Positions 12,294 to 23,990 of a DNA stretch of 64,000 nucleotides are shown here, piece by piece. Origin of the DNA: Lunularia cruciata (Eukaryota; Streptophyta; Marchantiopsida; Lunulariales; Lunulariaceae); contig OX419757.1 of the NCBI GenBank assembly GCA_948567375.1, positions 20,770,001 through 20,834,000 of the forward strand. Direction: 5' to 3'. The notes under the pieces were generated by a model, which saw nothing but the letters and a program-made list of their open reading frames with translations, did not search any database and was not told where the DNA came from. The position numbers were made by a program, and so were the translations under genes. The stretch's first letter is position 1. Each line of letters begins with the position of its first letter.

Positions 12294-13736
12294 CACGATT
12301 TGAGAGTAATCCACCCTAATGAACACAAAATGTTCAAGTTACTCTTAGATTTCTATAGCAAGATCAAATCCTAGAGTGCATATTAACCGAACCCTCATGA
12401 ATATTTTATCCATAAGTTGAAATATTATCTTCATCACTCATCTTGAGAGCTAGTTGATGAAGGTGATAGTTTCTTGTAGCTATACTAAGACTCTCTATAA
12501 GATCTTTCACCAAAATCTCTAAAAATATTATTACTCCACTACACTCATGTTATTTTGGAAGTCTTTCTACTCCACAAACCTCACATAACTCCTTGGTCTT
12601 AGATTTCCTCCTCCTCCTCCCAAGAAGAAAGTCCAACGTGCAATCCTAAGTCAAGTAAACCTCTCCTTTCCCTCAATCTCTTGCTCTCAAAGGTCAATGG
12701 ATACAAAATTGCCCTATGTCCCTTGTCTCCATGTAAAAAGTACTTAGAATCACTCTTTCCTCTAAGTAATATATGTTTTTTGGATACTCTCAACATTCTC
12801 TTCAAATTCTATTATAAACTCTCTTTCTTGAAATCAACCCTTACAATCACCTCAAACCCTTGTGAAACCTTGCATAACCTTAACTCCCACTCTTGGGAAC
12901 CATCCATGCTCCCAAGATGAGTCTAAACACTCAAATATGTTTTTGGTTGTTCTTACACTTCTCATGCATGAGATTTCAACTCTCTAGAATTGACGCCTCC
13001 CCATAATATCATTAAATTATCTCAACGGGTATGTCATAGTCTTTTGAAAATTTTTAAACTTGTTTAAAACCCCAAGATTTCTTTCCTTGCAAAATTTCAG
13101 ATTTTTTCAATGAGCCATTTGGCATAAGTATCTTTCTATTCAACATACCTATTTCAGATTTGGTCTAAAAACCATCCCTATCACTTTAAAAACTCATAAC
13201 TTCATATGCAAGAATGATCTCTCCCTAATTATTGGGTGAAAATGTAAGAAATTATGCATTGAATTTTCTTGGAAAGTTTCAAAACAATCAAATGAAAAAT
13301 GAAGAAATGACAAACTCTGTATAAAATTCTAGAAAGGGTTTAGTTTGCAAGAACACCTCCAAAAAAATCTAGCTCAATGCATGTAGCAAATTTTGCAATA
13401 ATTTCAAGCATCCCACTTGGAAGATAAACCAAGCTATCTCCTATGAAAAATTTAAATTTAGATCTTAAACTTGAGGTTTTGCCCAAAATCACCATAATTC
13501 CCAAAATCCGCAATCCATCTCATATAATCTCTCCAAATCCTCTCATGTGTAGAGTATATACAATATCACCTCAAAAACATTATCATAAACTATAGGATAT
13601 ACAAATGCATTCAAGTTCTCTAACATAAATTCAACCCTCTCCTCCCTGAATGTCCTCTCCAATTGTGCTCTCATAGCCGTCTTCTGTCTAATATAGAATT
13701 TTATGTGCAACATTATCTTGCCTTCTAGAGAGGTCT
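12294..13736 (-). other. Element B leader, no recognisable coding content
   Basis: About 1.4 kb lies between the 5' LTR and gag of element B. It is AT-rich, has no long frame on either strand and matches nothing else noticed in the window. It may include an extra insertion. The primer binding site expected just left of 13,737 (minus strand AGACCTCTCTAGAAGG) does not resemble the initiator-Met site. Confidence 0.4.
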
Positions 13737-13957
13737 TGGGATAATATCAAGTGAATACACTAAAATCCAAAAAAGTGGTGCTCATCTTTTCTAGTTCTTC
13801 TAAAATAATTTCCTCTCTATTTTAGCTATGACTAACTTTAGCTAATCATGACTAATATAGAACCATCCTTTACCTCAATATAAATAATAGCTCTCAAGTA
13901 CTTATAATACTAAAATAAATATCACAATAACACATACATGCACAAATGTATGTTACA
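13737..13957 (-). repeat. Element B 5' LTR
   Basis: The right copy of the 221-bp repeat begins TGGG and ends TTACA, giving the better preserved TG...CA ends. It is the upstream LTR for the minus-strand gag and pol. Confidence 0.8.
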
Positions 13958-16858
13958 ATACAACCGGAGTCTTCTTATTAGCAAGAAGTAACTAGTTTTG
14001 GTCACTTGTCTTAGAAAAATATAGTTACGTTTAAATTGTATTCCTCTAATGATTTTTACTATATTGGACAACATGCCCAAAGGTCATCGCTTGAATTGAT
14101 TCACAAACTTCAAGATTTGGAGTGTAGGCTCAAGAGTATGATACCACAACCTATATGTGGTACCCTCTGTCATTACATTCACACTTGAATCCGGGCCAAT
14201 GGGTACAAATGTGATTATACAACCCAAAATATCTGCATCTACTTCTAAAGATCCCACATCTTCTTGTTCAATATGATATATAGCTAGGAGATCCTTCTTG
14301 AGGATCATCTGTACTTTCTTGATGGCCAAACTTAGTTGCTTCTAAAAACACTTATTGTCCTCCTATAGATATTTGAAAGTTATGTTTGTTTGTGTGGATG
14401 CAAGATTTGCCACAACATCATATTGGGGTACTCCCCCAAGTTTCACCTTCTTTGACTTTAGCTTTGGGTCTGAGTTTTCAACCCAATCTAAAGTTACCTT
14501 GGGTCTCTTTAGGATAGTGACCAAAGTACCAATGGTCCATACTCAAGGCACTTTGGGTTTACTCACCTTGGCTTGAATCAGATCTTCAACTTTGGATTTG
14601 ATATCAGCTGCAAACATTGGAGATTTCTCCTTTGGATCTTCCTCCAAGTTCATTTCCCGGTCTCACTACACAGCCTCCTTGATTTCTTTCTACAATGCTT
14701 TTGCCTTGGCCTTAGCTTTGGCCAATATCTTCTCCTCCTTTGCGTACAAGATTGATTTAGGATGCAATCTCTTTGCCTTCCTTGAAGTCAATGAGGTTGT
14801 GCTCACTTCTTTGGGATCAAGTTTCTTCTTTCCCAAACATGTTTCAACTTGCACTATGTCAATATCTGGCTATTCTCCTTTTGAGGCCAGATTTACTTCT
14901 TGGGGAATTTCTTCTCCAAGCGTGATGCAATTCATTGTGGCATCTCCTTTTGCTTGTGGTGCATCTCGTTTGATTGGAGCCTACATACACCTCATAAGAG
15001 GCTTTGGATTGGGAGATTAGGGATACTAAGTACCACATAGCTAGAGCCCTTGCAGCTCCATAGAGCGGAACATACCTTATTTGCCACCATAGCTTAGGAC
15101 AGTTTGGGACCAATGGCCCATCAGTCCACAATTATAGCATGCTCCATGTGCAACATTCTAAGGTTGGTTTTGATTAGGCATTGGCATACATTGTTGAGGA
15201 GCATTATTTGTATACTCCCTTGGTCCATACCTTAGACCTTGGTATGATGTGCTTGCTTGAGGTGGTACCTCTTGGGTTTGGTACACCACTTCTTCTTCTT
15301 CATTTTAGTCCCAGGTTGGAACCCAATCAATTTGCTATACAAGATATGCAATTCTATTGGTCAAGCACTCTATGTTGGATATTCTGGTCATGGTCATAGT
15401 GCTCCAACTTTCCACACAAAGTGCACCAAACATTTGGTCTTGCAAATAAGGAGGGTTTTCCTATGTCCTTCATCCCAATCATTTGAATTTTAAAACTTGC
15501 AAACATTTTTATAAGAGTCTCTAGCTTTGAGTTTGTCTTGCTGGTACTTTTAGCTAGGGTCCACAATATGTTCTTTGCACACCATCGTCTATTATTCCTT
15601 TGCTTGTCATCTTCTTCCAAGTCCAAGGAGGAGCTTGATGAGGTGGACAATTTTTCCAAAGAAGGGGAGATACTACAAGATGCTCTGTATCTTGCCTTCT
15701 TGCTTTTCTCCCAATTTCTTCAATTACTAGCCAAATGAGAGTAGGCAATCTCATATCGAGCAACAGGTTTGAGTACTTTGTTGAGGGAGGTTACATTCCT
15801 CTCCTTGGAAAAGATCCAAATCTATAGTGAGAATCCACCAAGGAACTAGGTGATGGCTTGGGCATCGGAGTAACCAACCACCCTAGATTGCTTTGGCACT
15901 TGATTTAGTAATGCTATGAATTGGTCAGAGTAGTCTCTTGACTTCTCATTCTTCCCATGATCCAAATCAAAGATTTGGATGCAACAAAGATACGTATCAT
16001 AATCAACTTCCCAAAATCATTCCAAGAAGTTGTCTCAAAGTTCCACCCAATTGGCTAGCTTGAACCCCTTTTGAGTAACATGGGTATACCACCTCCACGC
16101 TTTCTTTGGGAGCAAACTTAGGAAAATTTGCAATCTATCTATGGAGTTGTGTTCCTTGTTGGCAAAGGAAATCACTTCTAACTTCTCAATGAATTCATCA
16201 AGGTCGTCATTATGTCTAGTCCCCTTATACTTCTGGTGTGCTTGCCTTGTAACAAAGAAGGATGGCATGTTGACAAGTTGATAGATAGGTTGATGAGGTC
16301 CAAAATTGGTTGACTTGAGTCACTTGAAGGTGATTGTACTTCAGATTTAAGCCAAGGTTTCCAAGGTACCAAATTCAACAATGGATCTTTGACAAGAGGT
16401 ACTTTGTCTTCAACCCAAGGTTGAGGAAGAGGGTCAATATCATCAAATTTCTCTTCAAGATCCTAATGAAATATTTGTGGAACCATATGTAAGATGTATT
16501 GTCACTCTCCTTCTATCAAGATTCATGTTGTCTTCTCACAAATCAATCCTTTCAAATAATTAGTTCTCTTTACTATTTTGGGGGGAGTTGGTGTACTGTG
16601 CCTTAGCAAATATGTTTGTCTACTTGCATCCTTCTTTTGTTTGGGATGAGGTGGTGTGAAGTAATCTCACTACCTAACTTCTTGTTTCTTTTGTTTGAGT
16701 TGTCACAAGGCTTCTTGCACATTGTGAAGAAGTTGTAAGTCCAATGCTTTCTTCTCTAATTCTTTAGTAGTGAGTTGGTTCTTTTGGTGTTCTTCTTCTT
16801 CATGTTGCAAATTTTTTCTAAGGGCTCTCTTCTCCCATTGTTCTATCAACATAGACAT
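13958..16858 (-). pseudogene. Element D gag-protease remnant
   Basis: A Met codon at 16,858, 88 bases inside the LTR edge, opens a frame with a heptad-rich N-terminus (MSMLIEQWEKRALRKNL, to about 16,670). The gag core follows (16,268-16,035: YKGTRHNDDLDEFIEKLEV and LLPKKAWRWYTHV). Two zinc-knuckle-like motifs follow, CTLCGKLEHYDHDQ (about 15,420) and CYNCGLMGHWSQTV (about 15,110), each lacking its last Cys. A retropepsin relic reads PDSSVNVMTEG (about 14,170), where the expected DSG is DSS, then PLGMLSNI (14,080) and a LLIRRLRLY end near 13,970. The frame stops at the LTR end of element B. Multiple stops make it a pseudogene. Confidence 0.75.
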
Positions 16859-16924
16859 TCATATTTGATGGATAGTTGGCTTATAAAGCACCTTTGTATT
16901 CTTCCACTCCCAAGGTTTGTATGC

Positions 16925-16946
16925 TTAGTAGTGGTACCAAAAATCA
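16925..16946 (-). promoter_or_regulatory. Element D primer binding site (degenerate)
   Basis: Immediately inside the LTR edge, the minus strand reads TGATTTTTGGTACCACTAC. The TGGTACCA part matches 8 of 12 positions of the plant initiator-Met tRNA site (TGGTATCAGAGC). With the LTR on one side and the gag start 88 bases away on the other, the position is right. Confidence 0.5.
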
Positions 16947-17700
16947 TGTGACAACCCAACAAGTATCATTTTTGCAATAATTGATGAGTAATTGTTTGTT
17001 CTCATAGAGATACTAGTCAAGAATTGTCAAATACAAAGTAAAAGTAATAATTTAGTTCTTCTTGATTTCATCTTTAGCCTCTTGGGTAGAAACCACACCT
17101 AGAAGAGAGCAACAATGTGTTGAACAACAACTCTTGTCACAATTTAGTCACTAAGAATCACAATTCTTCAATTACTTCCAATTCAGTTTTAGTTGTGATG
17201 ATTTAGCCAATTCAAAGAAGTCTACTTCACCATGAAGTGACTTTGCCTCAGAATTCATTCCACCCCTCCACTAAGGGTACAAGTCTTGAGTGCAAAATGA
17301 ATTTGCATTAATCATGTGCTTGCAATCACAAATGTCAAATATGAACAACACTACAATTTGCATAGATCCATCAAGGCATTGCTTTAGATGTGCTCCTCTC
17401 AAGATCAAACACATTGAATGGAAATTAGAGCTATAGAATCCAACATCTAACACACTCTCACTTGCAACCCAAATTCTCCACACATCCACTATCCTAAACA
17501 AAAGATTGATACTCAAAATTAAGCTAAAATGATGAGGACTAGGTTCAGGACTTTGCTTTACTCAACTTCTACTCAAAATTTGAATACAATACTCTACAAA
17601 GGCTACTTTAAATAGAAAAATCCCTCAATAGATATAATAATAAATAAACCACTTCCTACAAATCTTTAGATACAAAGCATCAAGCTATCACTTTAAATTT
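16947..17700 (-). repeat. LTR-like module, copy 2 (5' LTR of element D)
   Basis: Homologous to 1,968-2,700. It begins TGTGACAACC at 16,947. On the minus strand a TATA-like CTATTTAAAGTAG lies near 17,620, so transcription would run left towards the gag start at 16,858. The right boundary is uncertain because the coiled-coil ORF stop lies only tens of bases further right. Either the LTR is about 750 bp, or it is much longer and contains that ORF. Confidence 0.65.
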
Positions 17701-17729
17701 GAACTACTACTAATCCTAATCCAATCCGA

Positions 17730-19619
17730 GTGCTACCTCAACTTTAGCTTCTACATCCGAGTCAACTACAAAGGTCTCTTGCCCTTTGGGTTGATCTACT
17801 ACTTCTCCACCTTCTTCTACTACTATGTTATCTTCAGTCTAAACTAAGATTGAAGTCAATGGTATACTAACTATATTCTCCTTCTCTACTCTATCTACTT
17901 TAGTGGACTCAGGTAACTCACTTAAAGTCACCTGCACTCCAACCTTGACTACTTTGGGTTGGATTACTCTACTCTTACTCATACTACAACTAAGTTTATC
18001 CAAATTAGTTCTAACTGAATCTAATTTAAGACATACATTATCTCCTACTTCAATCATCTTCCTATCTACTCTATCTCTAAGACAAATTAACAAATGGTTC
18101 AAGTCAATGTCCTTTGCCTTGCATCATTGAGTCTCCTATACTAGCAACTCACTTTGTGCAGTTAAGACTCCTCCAATTGAACTTTGGTATCAATGTTGAG
18201 CATTGTCCTCAAATTTAATGACTATCTTCTCCATTGATCCTAACTCCTCCTTCCATGAGATTGACTTGCCTCAAGTCATCTCCTCCATTAACTTCTCCCA
18301 AAGCATCTATAACTCCTCATCATACTTTGCTTCCATCTTTTTGCATTCTTCAATCTGGTGACCGACTTGAGATTTTGAGCACTCAACAAGATCTTACAAG
18401 CCTTGCTCTTTGCGCTCTCAACTCACAATTTTTCTTTACCTGGTCCAATTCTTCTCCATTTTAACTAATTGCAAGTCCTCCATAGCCTATTCATGCATTA
18501 GTGTTCTGGTCTTAGAATGCATCAATTCAATTTGAGCATCATCAAACTTGTCCTTCAATTCCTTCATTGCCTCCTTTTGTTCCCTCAATTGTTCCTTTCG
18601 GCATTTCAAGAAACCTCCACATTGCTCAAAATCCTCTACAAGACTTTTAAACTCTATTGGCAAATTATTACGTCAACCCAAAGTACTTCAACTTCCTATT
18701 CACATTTGGCTAATTGTGCCTTCAATTGCAAGATTTCATTGCTCAATGCCTTCACCATCTAAATTTTATTCTTCACCTTTCAATGCTCTTCCTTTGATTC
18801 TTGTAGAATCTCATGCATCTCTACCCAACACAAGTCTCCACTCCAACTCAATCCATCGAGTTGGATTTCTTCTCTTCCCTTCTACCTTGGGATTGTCTAT
18901 ACAATTGCTAGCTATGATTTTTGCCATGAACCCTAGAAAACTAAGATTCCAATTCCAAGCCAAAAATGTAATCCAAAGTTGGCTTAAGACTTTGATCCTT
19001 GCTAACATCTCTAATCTCCAAATTGTAGGATTTTGGACCAAAAGTGCTAGAACCTATTTATTGCCTTTCATCAACATCATTTGTTCACTCACTCCTTGTT
19101 TCTCACAAAGAAATCGTACAACTTTGCTTGTGATTCTAACTCTCTTAGGAAAAACATTCAGAGGGACAATATATCTTTTCAAGATTGGAGAGTTTCCCCG
19201 ACAAAGTCTCAATTTTATACTTCTTTGATTTGTAGTCATTCTTCTGTTGAGCCTTAGTCAAAACTCATGCCTAGTGCATGGCTTACTCTTATCACTCTCA
19301 AATTTATCCTCATACAAAGGAGCTATTTTTGTTGAATGGATCTTCTTGGTTGGTATGGCCAAATCAAAGTGGCATTAAGGCATTATTTAAGGCATCTCTA
19401 GATCAAGTTGATCATTTCAATGCAAAGTATCTTTACTTTGGGTCTATCATCCTTCTAGTCCAATCCAAGTCCTTCTTCCTTTGATACAAAATTCAACTTC
19501 CTTGGGTTGGACTAGATTTCCTTCTTTTGATCCCAACACAAAATTCTTCTCTTCTTTATTCCAATTTAGCTTCAATTTGGCTTCAAAAAATATACTTTTC
19601 TCTAATAACTACCAAAAAT
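17730..19619 (-). pseudogene. Broken coiled-coil ORF, copy 2 (transposon-associated)
   Basis: The minus strand carries the same protein type as 2,766-5,640. An N-terminal part has IWRLEMLARIKVLSQLW (19,020-18,970), then GKRRNPTRWIELEWRLVL (18,880-18,830). A long heptad-rich coiled coil follows (18,760-18,130: EILQLKAQLAKCE, REQKEAMKELKDKFDDAQ). The C-terminus at 18,102-17,839 includes DSVRTNLDKLSC and ends in acidic residues. Several in-frame stops are present. It is cut on its upstream side by element E at 19,620. The middle section seen in copy 1 at 4,894-4,469 was not found. Function unknown. Confidence 0.6.
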
Positions 19620-20204
19620 TGTAATATTACTAGTTAGATATTTTATCTAGAGGTCAAAATTGGCTTGGTAATATCTTGAGGGATGTTATATATAATGGTC
19701 TAAGTAGATTAGATAGAGGTGTCACAAAAAGAGTACATCCACTAATAAGGTAGAGGTCAAAAAAGCTCTAATAACTTAACAGCCAATTTTGGAAGCCTAA
19801 ACGGATGAATTAGGCCTCAAAAAGAGAAAGAATGCATACTTGTTGGGAAAGATGGTGTTGTATTTTCCTCCCTCATTTGTCTCATGAAGAACTTCCCAAT
19901 GATACCTCACTCATGTTGATTTGAGCTTCTTATAAGAATATTCTCCAAATATTCTCTTTGGTCAAACTTGTTTGACCAACCAAATAGGACAAGGATCAAC
20001 ATTTTACCTATCTATACAACTAATCTAAGGATAGAGCTTGTTGACATGCCATCAAACCATATATCTGATCCAAGGGTGCAACTCCCTTTGAGGAGATCCT
20101 CTTTGCTATATAATAAAGACAAGGTGCTCCTTTGGAGTATTAGAGTATTAATGGATGAAGCCTTGTGTTTCTCTTGTGGTTTATCCTATCCTCAAAACAT
20201 TACA
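19620..20204 (+). repeat. Element E 5' LTR (585 bp)
   Basis: It begins TGTAATATTAC and ends AACATTACA, and pairs with 25,392-25,980. Shared blocks include TTGGCTTGGTAATATCTTGA, GATGGTCTAAGTAGAT-like sequence and CTCTTTGCTATATAATAAAG. The last block contains a TATATAAT that may be the promoter TATA box (about 20,110). Confidence 0.9.
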
Positions 20205-20205
20205 A

Positions 20206-20217
20206 TGGTTTTTGAGT
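20206..20217 (+). promoter_or_regulatory. Element E primer binding site (degenerate)
   Basis: TGGTTTTTGAGT starts one base after the LTR. It matches 8 of 12 positions of TGGTATCAGAGC, complementary to the 3' end of plant initiator-Met tRNA. Confidence 0.6.
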
Positions 20218-20995
20218 AGATGTTTTAATCCAAGTGAGTAACACGAGCCATTGAGACTATATAATTTTGAGGGGATAAAAAGTAGTGCAATTGATAAATT
20301 AAGGGTGTTTTAGAGAAAGGATGGGATGGATGCTCTTGGAGGACAATTTCCTACACCTTGCTTTTTGTTCTTGAATCCATTCCACATCAAGATTACAAAC
20401 ATCCAATATGAACAAGTAAAAGTGTATCTCGTTTATTATTTTGGAACAAAGTTCATGGATATAGTAATGAATTTGCCAAACCTAATAATTCTACTTGTGG
20501 TGGTATATGTTTGATAATTTACATTCTATTATGATGCAATGGATTTGAATATCCCAAATCTTATCCCTTTCAACACTAAAGTAGAAATCCATTATGTAGT
20601 TAAACCAAAAATGATGTTTAGGGATTTTATAGTTCACAATTTTGGTAAAGAATATTATTAACAAGTGATAGACTTTGAGGTCCCAATGGTAGTTCCATTT
20701 GTCTATGCCTCCTTTTGAATGATCATATTAACCTCTATTGAAGCAAGAAGTAACAATTGAGCATTTTCCATGTGTACAAATCATGGAGTTATAGTTGTAG
20801 GATTTGATGCAAGGGAGGTAGAACGAGTTTTGAGAGATCAAGATGACAATGAAGGCTTTGCAAAGTCAAGTGTAACTTCTAGAACAATCATGTAATGCAA
20901 GAAGAGGAATAATCTAAAAACTCAGTAACAATTGCTGAAGTCATTCATGCCAATAACACCGACCTTGATAAACAATGAAATCACATTGTTTTTAT

Positions 20996-21231
20996 GTATG
21001 AAGAAGAAGTGCAACATTGAACCTTAAAAGGGACAATATTCTATAAGAGTAGTGGAAAATTGGATCTCTAGAATAAATTAATAATTTTGATTATTCACAA
21101 CTATGGTCATCACGTATGAAGAAGAAGTGCAACATTGAATCTTAAAAGGGACAATATTCTATGGGAGTAGTGGAAAATTGGATCTCAAGAATAAATTAAT
21201 AATTTTGATTATTCACAACTAAGGTCATCAA
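20996..21231 (+). repeat. 118-bp tandem duplication in element E
   Basis: Units 20,996-21,113 and 21,114-21,231 both begin GTATGAAGAAGAAGTGCAAC and differ at only a few positions. The duplication lies upstream of the recognisable gag core and is probably a late event after the element died. Confidence 0.9.
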
Positions 21232-22300
21232 TCATTCTACAAAATGTTTTCATGTGAGTACTTGATTGATAAAGCACTTACATGGTATGATTCTTGAAAA
21301 CAATCAATGTTAGAAAAAGGGAGAGAGATCACTTGGATAGCAATGCAAGAAGGGCTATTGAAGAATTTCCAATCCATGGATTCTTGCAAATGGCTCAAAC
21401 TAGACTATGGAGATTGAAGTCAAAGAACAACATACAAGAGTATGTGGAGGTATTTCTTGATTTGCAAGTCATGATAATCAATATGAGTCCAATAGAAGCT
21501 CTTAACAATTTCAAACAAAGGTTAAAAGAGAAAATTTGCCAAGAGCTAATAATACAAAATCCTTGCACCATTTTTGAAGCCATTGCATGTGCATAGATAA
21601 TAGCAAGAGCACTTGGAGGAGGTGAAGTGGTAGTTTTGACACAACAATATCAGGCTAAAACACCATACTTTGGTGGACCAATTCTTATAGAATTAGGCAA
21701 CATTTGTTTTTGAGACTAAGGAGCATAACCACTCCATGGAGAATGGGGAAAAGTCAAAGAAAGGATAAATAGAGTCCCATAAGGAGGAGAGGCTTAAGCG
21801 AAAAAACAATGTTTTTAGAATTACAGCTGAGTTGAGCAAAAAACCATCAATTGTTGTCCTTGCCTTTCTAGAGGCCCTTGGTCTCTATACAAGTAACTTT
21901 TGAACAACTTGGAGAGATGAATCAAAGAGGAGGATGTTGAAATCACATCAAAAAACAAAGATTGCTAGTAAACATACCTTGTGACCTTATTGGCTTAATG
22001 GAGAGGAGTAAAATTTAGGGAAGAAAGAGGACAAGTGTGCAAAGGTTGAGGAAGACTAACATAAATAAAGTCCTAGAATGCAATACAAGTGAAAGTATTG
22101 ATAGACCTTGGGGCAAAAGAGAATTTCTTATCTTCTCTGTTTCAATAAGGTGGGAATGGAACTAGAGAAGAATAAGAATGGATAAGTAGAATTACCTAAT
22201 GGTTAGATAAAGACAATTGAGTTGTTACCTAGAAAGGTAGCACTCTCTATAGGGGAGTATCAAGAAGAATTGAGTGGTAAGTCATACAATTATGATGTGA
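21200..22300 (+). pseudogene. Element E gag and protease remnant
   Basis: A gag core is open at 21,294-21,596 (AIEEFPIHGFLQMAQTRLW, YVEVFLDLQVMI, LKEKICQELIIQNP), the Retrotrans_gag pattern. A zinc knuckle could not be found. A protease start reads VLIDLGAKENFLSS at about 22,090-22,130. The catalytic Asp is kept, but the usual D-S/T-G has become D-L-G. Frames are interrupted before and after. Confidence 0.65.
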
Positions 22301-22515
22301 TCTTAAGCATACAATGAATGGAACACTATAACCCCATGGTAGATTAGAGAAAGAAAATACTTAGAACTAGCCATTGGAAAATGATTGGAGGTAGAGAAAG
22401 ATTGCAAAGGCAAGAAGTACCTCTCTATGTCATAAGGACAACAACTAATTGTAAGACAAATAGATGTTTCATGGGTCTAATAAGAGGAGTCCAAAGTGCA
22501 CAACTTGATAGATAA

Positions 22516-23990
22516 AGTCCTAAGAATTTGAAAAATGTTGTTTGTGAGTTTCAAGATATCTTTCTTGATGATATGCTCTTAGGATTACCACCAAAAAGGA
22601 GAGTAGATCATAAAATCAAGATACTTCCTGGGAAGACACCTCCTTGTAAGACCCCATATCAACTATCACCTCATGAATTGAAGGAGTGCAAGGCTCAAAT
22701 CATGGATATGCTACAAAAAGGGTTTATCAAACCCAACATTTCACCATATGGGGCTCTTATATTGTTTGTGAAGAAGAAGGACGGTATAATGCACATGTGC
22801 ATTGACTATATGGGCCTAAATCAACAAATAGTGAAGAACAAATACACATTACCTTGCATGGATGACTTGTTGATTAATTTAGTGGGGGCAAAACACTTCA
22901 CTAAACTTGATCTATAGAGTAACTATAACCAAATAAGGATAAAAAAGGAAGATGTACATAAAACTACCTTTTGAACAAGGTCTGGTCACTTTGAGTACCT
23001 AGTGATTCCATTTGGCCTCACCAATGCACCACCAACCACTTTCATGAGTTTGATGAATGATATATTTTGTCCATGCTTGGATAAGTCTATTATCATTTTC
23101 CTTGACATCTCAGTCTATAATAGAACAATGAAAAACACAAGCAACATCCATGAGAAGTCTCTAGATTCTATGACAAAACTAGTTGTATGTCAAAGTCTCA
23201 AAGTACAAGTTTGGCAAATCTGCAATAGATTACTTGGGGCATAGAGTAAGTGCAGAGTGTATCCAAGTTTAACAAATAAAATAGATGTTATCCAAAAAAT
23301 AGGATGCTCTAAAAGATCATACTCAACTCAAGAGTTTCTTGGGATTGATTGGGTTCTATTGTTGATTTATCAAGGACTTCTCTAAGATCATACAAACCTA
23401 ATGGTACTTCTTTGAAAGGAACAAAAGTGGATGTGGCAAACCACACAAGAATTGGCATTTTAGGAATTGAAAGATATATTAAAAAATGCATTTTTGCATG
23501 CACCCATCTTGAAATGGTATGACCCAAAACATCCAATCAAGTTGGCTATAGATGTATCAGGTGTTGTGATAGGAGTAGTTGTACATAAGAGTAAAATGAT
23601 GGATTGCATTGGTTGTATATTTTTCTTGAAATCTATTACTAGCATAACAAAACTATCCCACTACCAAAAAAGAAGAGTTGGCTATTGTCCTTGCAACCAA
23701 GCATTGGAAGCACTATCTTGGTGAGAAGGCATTTGTAGTGAAGACATACACAAAGCTCTAGTCTACCTTGAGACATAGAAAGATTTATCTCATTGATAGA
23801 TTCATTGGGTAAAGTAGAGACAACAATTTAACATGATAGTTACATATGTGGAAGCAAAGAAGCAACTTGTAGACGCATTCACCCAAATGCCTATGGTGAA
23901 CAATCTGGTGGTAGAGGTCAAGATGAACCCAAAATTCTAGCCAAGGATTCTTATTGCTACAAAGACTGATCCATAGATTGTAGGAGCTCA
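22516..23990 (+). pseudogene. Element E reverse transcriptase and RNase H remnant
   Basis: RT is open for 129 residues (22,528-22,917) with [44 protein letters not shown] and [12 protein letters not shown], then a stop, then [21 protein letters not shown] (23,002-23,070). The catalytic YxDD region reads FLDISVYN at about 23,100, so the second aspartate is gone. RNase H appears as LKDILKNAFLHAPILKW and LAIDVSGVVIGVVV (23,467-23,590), with its catalytic aspartate in LAIDVSG. The polymerase is dead. Confidence 0.85.

Larger units (their letters stand above)
8758..13957 (-). mobile_element. Ty3/gypsy element B with 221-bp LTRs
   Basis: The minus-strand element is bounded by two direct repeats, 8,758-8,979 and 13,737-13,957. 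Between them on the minus strand come a 1.4-kb leader, gag (12,260-11,154), and pol (10,760-8,987). Pol stops at the start of the integrase core, right beside the 3' LTR, so the integrase core, its C-terminal domain and any chromodomain have been deleted. The flanking pentamers are AGACC on the left and ATACA on the right, so no target duplication survives. The right end breaks the protease of element D. Confidence 0.75.

Noticed and set aside
8758-13957. The 221-bp repeats as a pair of MITEs and not LTRs
   Set aside because: They are direct repeats bracketing gag and pol in the proper order and have TG...CA ends in the better copy.
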